Assembly: GCF_001308875.1 (NCBI RefSeq)
Contig: NZ_KQ465108.1
Location: 62,001-126,000 of the forward strand
Origin: Lysinibacillus sp. ZYM-1
GTDB lineage: Bacteria > Bacillota > Bacilli > Bacillales_A > Planococcaceae
Direction: 5' to 3'
DNA: 64,000 nucleotides
Made by a program: the position numbers and the translations under genes. Position 1 is the stretch's first letter, and each line of letters opens with the position of its first letter. Shown here one piece after another: positions 1 through 8,382 of the stretch. The notes under the pieces were generated by a model, which was not told the origin of the DNA, made no database searches, and was given only the letters and a program-made list of their open reading frames with translations.

Positions 1-1215
1 GTAGCCAGAATTGCAGCGACATTTGTGAATAATATGAAGTCGCCAGATATTATTACACTTGTCGAAGTACAAGATAATGATGGGCAAACTGATTCAGGAA
101 ATGCTGATGCATCGGAAAGTTACATGCGATTAATAAATGCGATTAAAGCTGCAGGTGGACCTGCTTATGATTGGATTGACGTCATGCCAATTAACAATAC
201 AGTAGGTGGTGCACCTGGTGGCAATATTCGTGTAGGCTACTTATATAACCCGATGCGTGTTTCATTAGTGACAGGTATAAAAGGGATGGGTGACCAAGCG
301 AATGGTTGGACAACAGATGGAAGCCTTGCTTTAAATCCTGGCTTTGTTGATCCATCAAAATTTGTAGATACACGTAAACCGATTGCAGCGGAATTTGAAT
401 TCCAGGAAGAGCGTGTAGTCATTATCGGAGCTCACTTAAATTCTAAAGGTGGGGATGGTTCACTTTGGGGGCCAACTCAGCCACCAGTGTTAGAATCAGT
501 AACGAAACGTATTCAGCTTGCTCAAGCCATCAATGATTTTATTGATGAAGGACTTGCCAAAAATCCGGATTTAAATATCATTGTAGCAGGGGACATGAAT
601 GACTTTGAATTCACACCAGCACTTGGAACGTTAAAAGGTGATGTTTTAACGAATATGGTGGATAAAGCTCCAGAACAAGACCGTTTTACGTACTTCTTCC
701 AAGGTAACAATCAAGTGCTGGATCATATTTTAGTTTCAAATAATCTTGCTGACGTTACGGATATTGACTTGATTCATATTAATGCGAACTTTACAGAAGC
801 ACAAGGCCGTGCATCGGATCATGATCCAGTATTAGTTCAAATTGATTTGAAGGCAGGTAAAGAAGAAATACCAACACCTATAAAACCTGAAAATGTATAT
901 AGCTTTAATAACTACAAAACAGGTAAATTAATAGTGAATCGCCCAAGTGTCTCGCTAACATTAGGGGAAAATACAAATATTAAAAATGGAATTGCAGTAT
1001 TTAGTGAATATGCGGAATTCCACGGTGTTGGATTTGCAGACAAAACGGTAACAATCAGTCCAAAAAAAGGAAATGCGATTATTGATTTTAAAGGTACGAA
1101 AATTGGTGAAATTATTATCGAAGGAAAAAATGTAAAAGAAATTCGTAATTTACCTGCTGGAGCGAATATAGCGTATACTAAAGGGGCTTCGGCAGAGGAA
1201 ATTGAGTTTAAGTAA
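1..1215 (+). CDS. Extracellular endonuclease/exonuclease/phosphatase-family protein (5' end missing)
   Basis: The reading frame is open from base 1, so the gene starts upstream of the window and 404 codons are visible. The EEP (DNase I-like) catalytic core is clear: the metal-binding Glu in LVEVQDN, GAHLNSKGGD, the GDMNDFEF Asp/Asn motif, DHILVSN and the terminal SDHDPV. The family hydrolyses phosphodiester or phosphomonoester bonds; large secreted Gram-positive members degrade extracellular nucleic acid. The last 110 or so residues form a beta-rich tail outside the EEP fold with no motif I recognise. The N-terminus, where a signal peptide would be, cannot be seen, so secretion is inferred from family resemblance. 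The in-frame GTG at 25 has no good ribosome-binding site and is not taken as the start. A hairpin terminator follows. Confidence 0.8.
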   Translation, partial: VARIAATFVNNMKSPDIITLVEVQDNDGQTDSGNADASESYMRLINAIKAAGGPAYDWIDVMPINNTVGGAPGGNIRVGYLYNPMRVSLVTGIKGMGDQANGWTTDGSLALNPGFVDPSKFVDTRKPIAAEFEFQEERVVIIGAHLNSKGGDGSLWGPTQPPVLESVTKRIQLAQAINDFIDEGLAKNPDLNIIVAGDMNDFEFTPALGTLKGDVLTNMVDKAPEQDRFTYFFQGNNQVLDHILVSNNLADVTDIDLIHINANFTEAQGRASDHDPVLVQIDLKAGKEEIPTPIKPENVYSFNNYKTGKLIVNRPSVSLTLGENTNIKNGIAVFSEYAEFHGVGFADKTVTISPKKGNAIIDFKGTKIGEIIIEGKNVKEIRNLPAGANIAYTKGASAEEIEFK

Positions 1216-1234
1216 TAACTAATTGCAGTTTTTA

Positions 1235-1275
1235 GAGGAGTATCATTCACATGAAGAATGATGCTCCTTAATTTT
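1235..1275 (+). terminator. Intrinsic terminator of the EEP nuclease gene
   Basis: An inverted repeat AGGAGTATCATTC / GAATGATGCTCCT with a short loop lies just after the stop codon. The T-tract is weak (TAATTTTG). Confidence 0.6.
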
Positions 1276-1422
1276 GAAAGAGATATAAGTTGAACTAACT
1301 ATTTGAGAATGAACACAACTAAAAGTAATGGCTTTAGTGGAATAAAGTGGTTTAGAATAATCAATCGTTTTTGGGAAACGCCTTTAAAAATAATTTAAAG
1401 AGAAAATATAATTGCCATATCC

Positions 1423-1464
1423 ATCTGTTTACTTTTCAAAGAAATAAGTGAACAGATTTTTTGT
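1423..1464 (+). terminator. Hairpin terminator upstream of the siderophore-binding gene
   Basis: ATCTGTTTACTT and AAGTGAACAGAT pair with one wobble across an 11-base loop and are followed by six T. No gene is recognisable between 1276 and 1422, so this may be a second terminator for the nuclease gene or the remnant of a lost gene. Confidence 0.6.
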
Positions 1465-1514
1465 CTTGGGATAATTATTGACATTTATCCAAAAAAATTG
1501 TTGCGTTTTTTTCA

Positions 1515-1569
1515 TTGTTTCACCCTTTCATACAAACTATAATAACTCTGTAAATGATAATCATTTTCA
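1515..1569 (+). promoter_or_regulatory. SigA-type promoter with Fur box
   Basis: TTGTTT (1515-1520), a 17-base spacer and a perfect TATAAT (1538-1543) are followed by TGATAATCATTTTCA at 1555-1569. That element matches the Bacillus Fur 7-1-7 consensus at 14 of 15 positions. It sits at the expected transcription start, so Fur bound to iron should repress the downstream siderophore-binding gene. Confidence 0.85.
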
Positions 1570-1600
1570 ATTAAAGGTAAAAAGGAAAGGGGTAATACAT

Positions 1601-2596
1601 GTGAAAAAGCTTCTACGAAAGCAATTTATACTATGGGGAGGGAGTTTCCTTCTGTTGCTGTTGATATTATCGGCATGCAATTCTAATAGCAACACATCTG
1701 ATGTGCAGGAAAAGGAAAACGAGAAAACAGCTCAATCTGATGTGCAAGCAGAGGAAAGTGAGACAACAGTTCAATATACAACGATTACAGGGGAACAAGT
1801 TGAAATACCTGCAGATCCAAAACGAGTGGTTTATATTGGTCAGACGACTGGTGATTTCTTGGCAATGGATATTCCCGTTGTTGGTAATAATCTTCCTGAA
1901 GATCCTGCTAGTTACTATGGAGATAAACTTGAAGGAATCGTTGATATTGGAAATCCTGCTAACTTAGAGACGATTTTGACTTTAAAACCTGATCTGATTA
2001 TTAATGGTTATTACAAGGCGGATCCAAATCTTAACGAAGAATTGTCAAAAATCGCTACTACGATTCCCTTCAATCCAGCTCTTCCTTATACAGAACGTGT
2101 AAAGGAGATGGGGAATATCTTGGGTAAACAGGAGGAAGTAGCTCAATTGATTGCTAAGTTTGAAACACACTTTAAAGAAATGTTTGAAAAGTTTCAATTA
2201 GCAGAAGGGGAGACTGCAACAGTTTTCTACCAGTTAGGTAAAACGCTTTATGTTATGGGCGATCGTAGCCTTGGTGCTATTATTTATGGTGAGAATGGCT
2301 TTGCTGTCCCTCCAGCAGTGCAGAAGAATATTATTGATGTAGAAGGTGTGTCTTTCGTTACGGTTTCAGAAGAGGTGCTTTCAGAGTTTGCTGGTGATCA
2401 TTTGTTTGTAATTGTACAAGAGGATGATGAAAGTGAATCAGAAGCTGACCGGCTGCTACAAAGCCCGATATGGGGAACTTTGCCTGCAGTCAAAAAGGGA
2501 AATGTTTATGTTGTTCCTAATGGATGGAATACAGATAATTTATTAGCTTTGGAGCAATTGTATAAACAGTTACCAGAATGGATGCACAAACAGTAA
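1601..2596 (+). CDS. Iron-siderophore ABC transporter substrate-binding lipoprotein
   Basis: 331-residue lipoprotein. The GTG start at 1601 is preferred over in-frame codons upstream because AAAGGAAAGGGG lies just before it and the product then opens with a normal lipoprotein signal, lipobox LSAC with Cys26. The mature part is a class III (FecB/FhuD/FeuA-type, PF01497) binding protein, with the typical DPKRVVYIG segment, a long central helix and a C-terminal YKQLPEW helix. These proteins capture ferric siderophore outside the membrane and deliver it to a FecCD-type permease. No permease or ATPase is encoded nearby, so it must share a transporter encoded elsewhere. It is controlled by a Fur box and followed by an AraC regulator that carries a related binding domain. 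Confidence 0.88.
   Translation: MKKLLRKQFILWGGSFLLLLLILSACNSNSNTSDVQEKENEKTAQSDVQAEESETTVQYTTITGEQVEIPADPKRVVYIGQTTGDFLAMDIPVVGNNLPEDPASYYGDKLEGIVDIGNPANLETILTLKPDLIINGYYKADPNLNEELSKIATTIPFNPALPYTERVKEMGNILGKQEEVAQLIAKFETHFKEMFEKFQLAEGETATVFYQLGKTLYVMGDRSLGAIIYGENGFAVPPAVQKNIIDVEGVSFVTVSEEVLSEFAGDHLFVIVQEDDESESEADRLLQSPIWGTLPAVKKGNVYVVPNGWNTDNLLALEQLYKQLPEWMHKQ
1697..1774 (+). repeat. 39-bp tandem duplication in the lipoprotein linker
   Basis: Two diverged 39-base units (1697-1735 and 1736-1774) encode SDVQEKENEKTAQ and SDVQAEESETTVQ, the charged spacer between the lipid anchor and the binding domain. The duplication lengthens the tether without touching the fold. Confidence 0.7.
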
Positions 2597-2664
2597 AAAT
2601 TGTATTTGCCCAATCGATTTTTTAAACCGTTTGTATTCTAAAATAGCACATACTCGAGCAATAG

Positions 2665-2715
2665 TTGATAGAGGGTCATTATATGTTACAATAACGATAA
2701 TGAGAATCATTTTCA
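2665..2715 (+). promoter_or_regulatory. Promoter with Fur box before the AraC/binding-protein fusion
   Basis: TTGATA (2665-2670), a 16-base spacer and TACAAT (2687-2692) form a plausible SigA promoter. GATAATGAGAATCATTTTC at 2696-2714 matches the 19-base Fur consensus at 17 positions. Confidence 0.82.
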
Positions 2716-2733
2716 ATAGTTGGAGAGTTGCTT

Positions 2734-4395
2734 ATGAATCTAGCACCCCTATATATTAGGCTACAACATTATGATCGATTTCAAGTTGATCAGATAATGC
2801 CAGCTAGTAGCCTCAATGAGGGAATAAATGATAATGAAACAAATTTATGCACATTATTGATAGCACTCAGTCATGGCATACGGCTGTATGTAGACAAAAT
2901 GGCTATCGATCTACGACAAGGAAGCTGCATTCTAGTTTTACCTGTACAAAGCTACACTGTAGAATCAAGTAACAAAGAGACACAGCTTGCGCGCTTTACT
3001 TTTGAAACCTTTGAAGTGGAAGGAATGACTTTGAACCGGGTTGATCATCCATCCTTGCTTTGTGGTTATCCCTATCATCTGTTATTTTCTCAAGTCAAAC
3101 AGATATTAGGAAATGAAGCATGGATAAATAATCAATTTTGCTCCTCACTATCCACATCAGAAATGGCGATGATGCAAGGTAGACTTCAGCTGATACTAGG
3201 GTTAATGGCTCAGTTAGATGAGCAAGCTGCCCAGTTGCAGAACAAAGACAAGATAAAATTGGTTCAACAAACTGTACAGTACATAGAACAGCATTATGAT
3301 GAGGACTTGTCAGTAGAACAACTGGCTAACATGGCTGGAATGGTCAGGTGGCAATATAGTCAAAAGTTTAAGACATTGACCGGCAAAAAGCCAACTGATT
3401 ATTTGGTCCAGTTACGTATAGAACATGCAAAGGAGCTTTTGTGTAATTCCACCGAGTCATTGAGCAAAATAGCTAGACAAATTGGGTTTAAGGATGAATA
3501 CTATTTCAGTCGGTGCTTTCATAAATTAACTGGAAATACCCCACGTGAATATGCAAACATTCATCTACATACGCAGCAAAGAACCGTTATCGATTCACTG
3601 GGCAGAAAGATTCATGTTCCTACAGGTGCAACACGTATTGTGACTGATGGTAAATTTACACTTGGGGAATTACTCGTTCTAGGCATATCCCCTATAGGAG
3701 CGGCCATTTCTATCATGGGAGATAATGTGGTTTATCATAATAGGCTGCGAAATATTCATAGCATCGGGTATTGGGCAGATCCAGATAAAATAGCACCGCT
3801 GCAACCGGAATTCATATTGCTTAGCTATTATCCACAAGATTTGCAGGAACTGGATGCACTTGCTCCAACTGTTGTACTAGACAAGAAGTTTAGACTATTT
3901 GAACGGTTACGCTATATCGCTAAACTAGTTGAACGTAGTAAAGAGGCGGAGAAGTGGATTACTACATATGAGAACAAAGTAAGATTGGTACGTAGGCAAT
4001 TAGCCGATGCTTATGTTGCTGGGGAGATGGCTACTGTTTATCTCAAGTTAGGTGCAAAATTTTATGTTATGTGTCAGACCGGGTTGGCTGCCAGCTTGTA
4101 TGAATCTCTTGGTTTTCGCCCCACGCCCAAAGTAATGCAGCTAATTGAGCAAGGGCAAGCATGGATAGAAATTCAGCAACACCAAGTAAATCACTATGCT
4201 GGAGAGCGTAATTTTATCATGGCTTCTCCCCAAGAATTACAAACTATTACTCACTGTCCACAGATCGCCACTTTAGCCAAGTTAACTCCCAGTAAGACTC
4301 ATTTTGTAGATTTTACATGGAATCATTGTGATCCTATCACACGTGAGCGGTTGTTAGATGTACTACCGTCTATTTTTAAGAAGAAAACGATGTAA
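2734..4395 (+). CDS. AraC-family regulator fused to a siderophore-binding domain (Btr/YbbB type)
   Basis: 553 residues. The ATG at 2734 is chosen because TGGAGAG lies about seven bases upstream; the TTG six bases earlier is too close to it. Order: N-terminal cupin-like arm (about 1-170), two-helix AraC HTH (about 180-280, LSVEQLANMAGM and SLSKIARQIGF with YFSRCFHKLTG), then a FecB-type periplasmic-binding domain (about 285-550, starting near VIDSLGRKIHVP). The architecture is that of B. subtilis Btr, a cytoplasmic activator that senses imported siderophore and switches on feu uptake genes. By analogy this protein should sense a siderophore and activate the binding-protein gene at 1601. It has its own Fur box. 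A hairpin terminator follows. Confidence 0.88.
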   Translation: MNLAPLYIRLQHYDRFQVDQIMPASSLNEGINDNETNLCTLLIALSHGIRLYVDKMAIDLRQGSCILVLPVQSYTVESSNKETQLARFTFETFEVEGMTLNRVDHPSLLCGYPYHLLFSQVKQILGNEAWINNQFCSSLSTSEMAMMQGRLQLILGLMAQLDEQAAQLQNKDKIKLVQQTVQYIEQHYDEDLSVEQLANMAGMVRWQYSQKFKTLTGKKPTDYLVQLRIEHAKELLCNSTESLSKIARQIGFKDEYYFSRCFHKLTGNTPREYANIHLHTQQRTVIDSLGRKIHVPTGATRIVTDGKFTLGELLVLGISPIGAAISIMGDNVVYHNRLRNIHSIGYWADPDKIAPLQPEFILLSYYPQDLQELDALAPTVVLDKKFRLFERLRYIAKLVERSKEAEKWITTYENKVRLVRRQLADAYVAGEMATVYLKLGAKFYVMCQTGLAASLYESLGFRPTPKVMQLIEQGQAWIEIQQHQVNHYAGERNFIMASPQELQTITHCPQIATLAKLTPSKTHFVDFTWNHCDPITRERLLDVLPSIFKKKTM

Positions 4396-4481
4396 TTAGT
4401 GATTTTGCCTCATAAAAGGTACACACCAAATATGCTGAGTTTTTTTCTGTCTATTTAACATTAAAGATTGAAAACATAATA

Positions 4482-4518
4482 AAAATCATCTCTTAGTTAT
4501 TCTTTGAGGTGATTTTTT
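4482..4518 (+). terminator. Intrinsic terminator of the AraC/binding-protein gene
   Basis: AAAATCATCTC pairs with GAGGTGATTTT (one G-T wobble), followed by a run of T. Confidence 0.75.
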
Positions 4519-4679
4519 TTGATCCTAGTAGTTACACTTGAGATAAATTTTGCTTAAATTAATGGAGCAGTTACACAAAATTATTCTTTAAATTGGAATT
4601 TTTACCAATATATACCGTTAAATTTATATATGGAGAATTGTTACAGAATCTGTAGTTTATTATGAAAGGGGAAGTAGAA

Positions 4680-5081
4680 GTGTTGAAAAAAACTATAATT
4701 TCAGGAATTGTATTTACTTCAATTTTGTTAGTTGGGTGTAATGGAGAGGAGAAAGGAGGACAATTAATAGAAAGCGAGCAGGAAGCAGTAATTGCTCCGA
4801 CAAATGAGGAAAATGATGAATTAAAGTTATTATCAGAATTAAAAAATGAAATAATAGTATCTATTACAGAACAGTCGGAACTTGATAGTGAGTCAATAGC
4901 AATAATGGTAGATGGTAATCCTTTTAAAGAAATGACTATTTCAGTAAGTTTCCCGAAGGATGTAAAAGTTGATGATACGATGATTCAACAACTAGTTGAA
5001 GATTCTATAAAGAAAGTTTCTGAAACAGAAAACGTAACATTTAGCGAAGAAAATATAACAATAAAAATTGAGAAATACTAA
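4680..5081 (+). CDS. Small putative lipoprotein of unknown function
   Basis: 133 residues from the GTG at 4680, which lies 8 bases after AGGGG; the TTG at 4683 is an equally reasonable start, and the ATG at 4662 overlaps the ribosome-binding site. It carries a lipoprotein signal with lipobox LVGC (Cys20), a Glu-rich spacer, then a compact alpha/beta region of about 85 residues (LKNEIIVSITEQS ... ITIKIEKY). I do not recognise the family. It appears monocistronic, between the AraC gene terminator and the strong hairpin at 5213. Confidence 0.6.
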   Translation: MLKKTIISGIVFTSILLVGCNGEEKGGQLIESEQEAVIAPTNEENDELKLLSELKNEIIVSITEQSELDSESIAIMVDGNPFKEMTISVSFPKDVKVDDTMIQQLVEDSIKKVSETENVTFSEENITIKIEKY

Positions 5082-5212
5082 CGGAGAAATTCAAAAAGGA
5101 TACAATTAAGGTACAGTTGCCTTATAAGATTGTGAAAAAATGTATTTAAACAATCGGGTGTTAGTTGAATAATGTAAAGTGATGAAAATAACGTTTTTAA
5201 TTTTAAAAGTTC

Positions 5213-5262
5213 AAATAAGTATGACCCCATCTAAATTTAGGATGGGGTTATACTTATTTTTG
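5213..5262 (+). terminator. Strong long-stem terminator
   Basis: An 18-base-pair stem (5214-5231 with 5241-5258, one wobble) around a 9-base loop ends in a T-run. It lies about 130 bases after the small lipoprotein gene. The stem also has A-rich flanks and may stop transcription of the minus-strand relic. Confidence 0.8.
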
Positions 5263-5318
5263 GATGCAAGATACCATTACTACAATGTAACAATAATGGA
5301 ATTTACAAATGAATTCTT

Positions 5319-5657
5319 TTACTCTTTTATATATGAGCGTTTATACATTTTCATCGTAACCAACCAGCTAATAATTGTGATACCTGCAAAAAGTAATAGC
5401 AAATTACTATACAAATGAGTGGACGAATCAGCATTTATAGGTAGTAATTTTCGATTTAGCAATTGTATCGACAATAATCCACCTACAATTGCTATACCTA
5501 TTCCTTCGGATAAAAAGCTTGTGAAATTAAGCAAACTCATTCCAGCACCAGCTTCCTTTTGTTTCAAACTACATGAAACAATGGTGGATATAACTGTTTT
5601 CGTAAAAGAAAGCCCGCCAAAAACAAAAATTATTATAATTGTTATGAGCCAAGGCAT
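5319..5657 (-). pseudogene. C-terminal remnant of a Tet(L)/Tet(K)-type tetracycline efflux MFS transporter
   Basis: About 112 codons that match the last quarter of the 14-helix Tet(L)/Tet(K) proton antiporters: [58 protein letters not shown] and ISWLVT, ending in a basic tail. A complete family member has about 458 residues. An in-frame TAA three codons before the first ATG (5667-5669) shows that the upstream three quarters are gone, and no ribosome-binding site is visible. The fragment cannot make a working pump; it marks a deletion or recombination that removed an efflux gene. Confidence 0.82.
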
Positions 5658-5804
5658 GTTGATTTTTTATGTATTTCTTGGGGGTTTGCATGATATTTCT
5701 AGAACATTATTTTACTAAACCCTGTAAAAAATTTTTCATATAAAATGAACTATTTTTGATACTAAATTGTTACTTGTGTAGAAAACGGAAAAGGAGGTGG
5801 GCTT

Positions 5805-6341
5805 GTGGAACAATTTAGCGATGAAAGAGTATTGTTTCAAACATATTATAAAGACGTTTTCAGGGCTTGCTATTACATGCTTCAAAACAAATATGATGCG
5901 GAGGATCTTTGTCAGGATGTATTTGCAAAAGCGTTGAGTGAGGATTTTCGAGCCATACAAAATCAAAAATCTTGGTTACTTAGTATTGCCATGAATATGT
6001 CTCGAAATTATTTAAAGAAAAAGAATAGAATACTTTTAAAAGAAAACTTTAATTTTCTATCATCTAAACGATTTGACAATACTCAAAATATTGAGCGAAC
6101 TATACAACTTAATGAAAATAAAAGTGAGCTAGTGGATTTATTGAATAAACTGCCTGTTCGTATACGAAAGGTTATGGTACTGAAATATGTGCATGATTGT
6201 AAAGATAGAGAAATTGCTCAAATTCTAAAAATCCCTGAGGGCACGGTTAAATCGAGGCTTTTTAAAGGTAAAAAGTTAATGCAAAAGTTTATAGAAGTAG
6301 ATAAAAATTTATTATTTGAATGGAGGGATCATCGTGAGTAA
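5805..6341 (+). CDS. ECF-type RNA polymerase sigma factor
   Basis: 178 residues from a GTG preceded by AAAAGGAGGTG. Sigma region 2 (about 10-75: TYYKDVFRACYYMLQN, YDAEDLCQDVFAKAL) and region 4 (about 115-165: LPVRIRKVMVLKYVH, REIAQILKIPEGTVKSRLFKG) are present with a short linker and no region 3, which defines the ECF group. It overlaps the next gene by 8 bases, so it is translationally coupled to its probable anti-sigma partner. ECF factors usually drive their own operon; the trigger is unknown. A paralogous pair lies at 13590-15346. Confidence 0.88.
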   Translation: MEQFSDERVLFQTYYKDVFRACYYMLQNKYDAEDLCQDVFAKALSEDFRAIQNQKSWLLSIAMNMSRNYLKKKNRILLKENFNFLSSKRFDNTQNIERTIQLNENKSELVDLLNKLPVRIRKVMVLKYVHDCKDREIAQILKIPEGTVKSRLFKGKKLMQKFIEVDKNLLFEWRDHRE

Positions 6342-7944
6342 TATGGACGATTTCATAAAAGAACAAGTGAAGTATGATCAAATAGATTATCCTAATGAGA
6401 ATGAAATGTGGACTAAAATCTCCCGTAAGCAACAAAATCACAATTATAAACCTAAACATAGCTATAAACCTAAAGTCATACTAACTGCCATTTTATTTAC
6501 CGTTGTTTTATCATCCACGCCTGTATTTGCTAAATATACAACAGAAATCTTGGACTGGATGCGAAATATGAATAGAACTGGTATTATTACTTCCTTAGAA
6601 AATGGATTTGGACAAGAAATTAATAAAACTGCAGCAAACGAAGCTGGAGTATTAACTATCCATAATGTAATTTCAGATCAAAATGGTACTACTATTAACT
6701 TTAGCTTAGATATAGATCGCGATTATCCAATAGATTATGCAGGCTTCGAGCAGGCATTACTCAAAATAGGTGAAGGAAAAGAAATACAGATGGAAGCAAG
6801 TGCAGAATATAATCTTGAATCAGATAAATTAGTAGGGGTCCTACATACAGATGAGGAAATCCCACATAACAGCAATGTTACACTTCAACTTGGTGGTGTA
6901 AAGGAGATACAGCTGAAAAGTATAGCGTTAAAAGATTTTGCTCAATCAAACACATATCCTGCAAAGATTAACATTCAACAAGATGGAATATCACAAATAG
7001 ATTTCATTTCAAAGGATTATCAAAACGGACAATATACATTGGATTATCTTATCGAACTGGAAGAACCCAATAACATAGAACACGCCTATTTATCCTATAT
7101 CATAGAAAATGAATCCATTGCTTATTCTGGCGTTACTAGTAAACGTCCACAACCAAATGTCATTAAAAAAAGTGATTCTCTAGATATACCAAAAGAAGCA
7201 GTAGAAAAATTGGGTGTATTTTTAAATTATAATGATACGGTAAGTTATAAACCAGAAACATGGAACCTAGATTTTCAATATAATCATGATCTTGCTAAAC
7301 AATCTACCTTTGTTTTGGACGTGGACAAAAAAGTTGAGCTAGGCTCTCGGCAACTTCAATTTAAAGAGCTTGTGATTACACCGAGTAGGGTGAAGCTTTA
7401 TTTTGATGAAAAAAATATAAAGACCAATTCTAAATGGTCTTATGTCTATAATTATCGTCAGATTAAATTACAAATTGGTGAACAAGAATTATTCGGAAAT
7501 TATTGGAATGATTTTCTTTCCTTTGAAACACAGGAGCTGATAAAGGATATTACCAATAAAGAAATTGCTCTTACTTTAAAAGATGCGAGCGTCTCTTATG
7601 AAGCTGAAAAGCAAGATAAAGTAGAACTTAAAAATATTTCTGATGTACCAAAAACAATACAAACTGAATTAAATGGGTATCCAATTGATATTACGTATTA
7701 TGCTAATGGTAGTGATTTAATTGTTGAATCAGAAAGTAAGAACAAACAATTTGGTGGTATCACACAAAGTGTTATTTATCAGAATGGCGAAAGAATCTTT
7801 GCTGAAGATCGTTCTAATGATGGATTGTTAAATATAAACAAACAAGTAGAAACATTTAAAAATATAAAAAATAAAGAGATAACATTAAACTTCTTCCTTT
7901 ATACTGTCAATGAAGATCGAACAGAAACGATTATTTTACAGTAA
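6334..7944 (+). CDS. DUF4179-domain membrane protein, probable anti-sigma factor
   Basis: 536 residues from the GTG at 6334, seven bases after GGAGGG and inside the end of the sigma gene. A short cytoplasmic N-terminus (about 45 residues, Lys-rich) is followed by one membrane helix (VILTAILFTVVLSS) and a large extracellular beta-rich part that begins with the DUF4179 domain. Proteins of this layout next to ECF sigma genes act as membrane anti-sigma factors; that role is inferred from context. The long outer domain suggests sensing outside the membrane. A strong terminator follows. Confidence 0.8.
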   Translation: MSNMDDFIKEQVKYDQIDYPNENEMWTKISRKQQNHNYKPKHSYKPKVILTAILFTVVLSSTPVFAKYTTEILDWMRNMNRTGIITSLENGFGQEINKTAANEAGVLTIHNVISDQNGTTINFSLDIDRDYPIDYAGFEQALLKIGEGKEIQMEASAEYNLESDKLVGVLHTDEEIPHNSNVTLQLGGVKEIQLKSIALKDFAQSNTYPAKINIQQDGISQIDFISKDYQNGQYTLDYLIELEEPNNIEHAYLSYIIENESIAYSGVTSKRPQPNVIKKSDSLDIPKEAVEKLGVFLNYNDTVSYKPETWNLDFQYNHDLAKQSTFVLDVDKKVELGSRQLQFKELVITPSRVKLYFDEKNIKTNSKWSYVYNYRQIKLQIGEQELFGNYWNDFLSFETQELIKDITNKEIALTLKDASVSYEAEKQDKVELKNISDVPKTIQTELNGYPIDITYYANGSDLIVESESKNKQFGGITQSVIYQNGERIFAEDRSNDGLLNINKQVETFKNIKNKEITLNFFLYTVNEDRTETIILQ

Positions 7945-8047
7945 ATTTAATGTAGTGGTTACAATTAAAGGACTTGGAAGAGTACCTATTTTTTAACACA
8001 CGAATATCCACATGCGTCCCAACTTAAGAGTCAATTTAGTATAGAAG

Positions 8048-8083
8048 AAGCGTGTTTTGATTAATTCAAAATACGCTTTTCTA
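8048..8083 (+). terminator. Terminator of the first ECF/anti-sigma operon
   Basis: AAGCGTGTTTTGA and TCAAAATACGCTT pair around a short loop with one wobble and are followed by TTTTC. Confidence 0.82.
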
Positions 8084-8158
8084 TTTTCCTTTTTATCAAA
8101 CTTTATTCCAAGACACACAGATTAAACTATCAGCTAGTCTGGTGGTTTTATTTTTTAT

Positions 8159-8186
8159 TGACAATGATAATCATTATCGATAATGT
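8159..8186 (+). promoter_or_regulatory. Promoter overlapped by a Fur box, about 200 bases before the AraC gene
   Basis: TTGACA (8159-8164) is immediately followed by TGATAATCATTATCG (8166-8180), 14 of 15 matches to the Fur 7-1-7 consensus; GATAAT or TAATGT just downstream may be the -10. From 8190 to 8382 there is only a 26-codon ORF (from GTG 8186, no ribosome-binding site) and no recognisable gene. The box therefore controls either a long leader of the AraC gene at 8383 or a gene since lost. Confidence 0.75.
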
Positions 8187-8382
8187 GAAAGGCGAGATCA
8201 TCAAGATTACGCAGAAGTGGATCAATACCAATGGGGAATTGAGTAGAGAGAAGACGGACCTTTAAAAATTTCTCGATGCAAATGTCTCCTAGCTGAAATA
8301 TAGTTTGTGATCAAAAGCACAGGATGTATAACTATAAACTAAGGGGTTACTAGTAAATTATTATGGAAATGAGGTATGCAAT

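Noticed and set aside
5179-5418. 79-codon plus-strand ORF
   Set aside because: It crosses the strong hairpin at 5213-5262 and the antisense of the Tet(L)-like relic, with no ribosome-binding site or protein similarity.
8186-8266. 26-codon ORF after the Fur box
   Set aside because: No ribosome-binding site and no similarity; kept only as a remark within the promoter entry.
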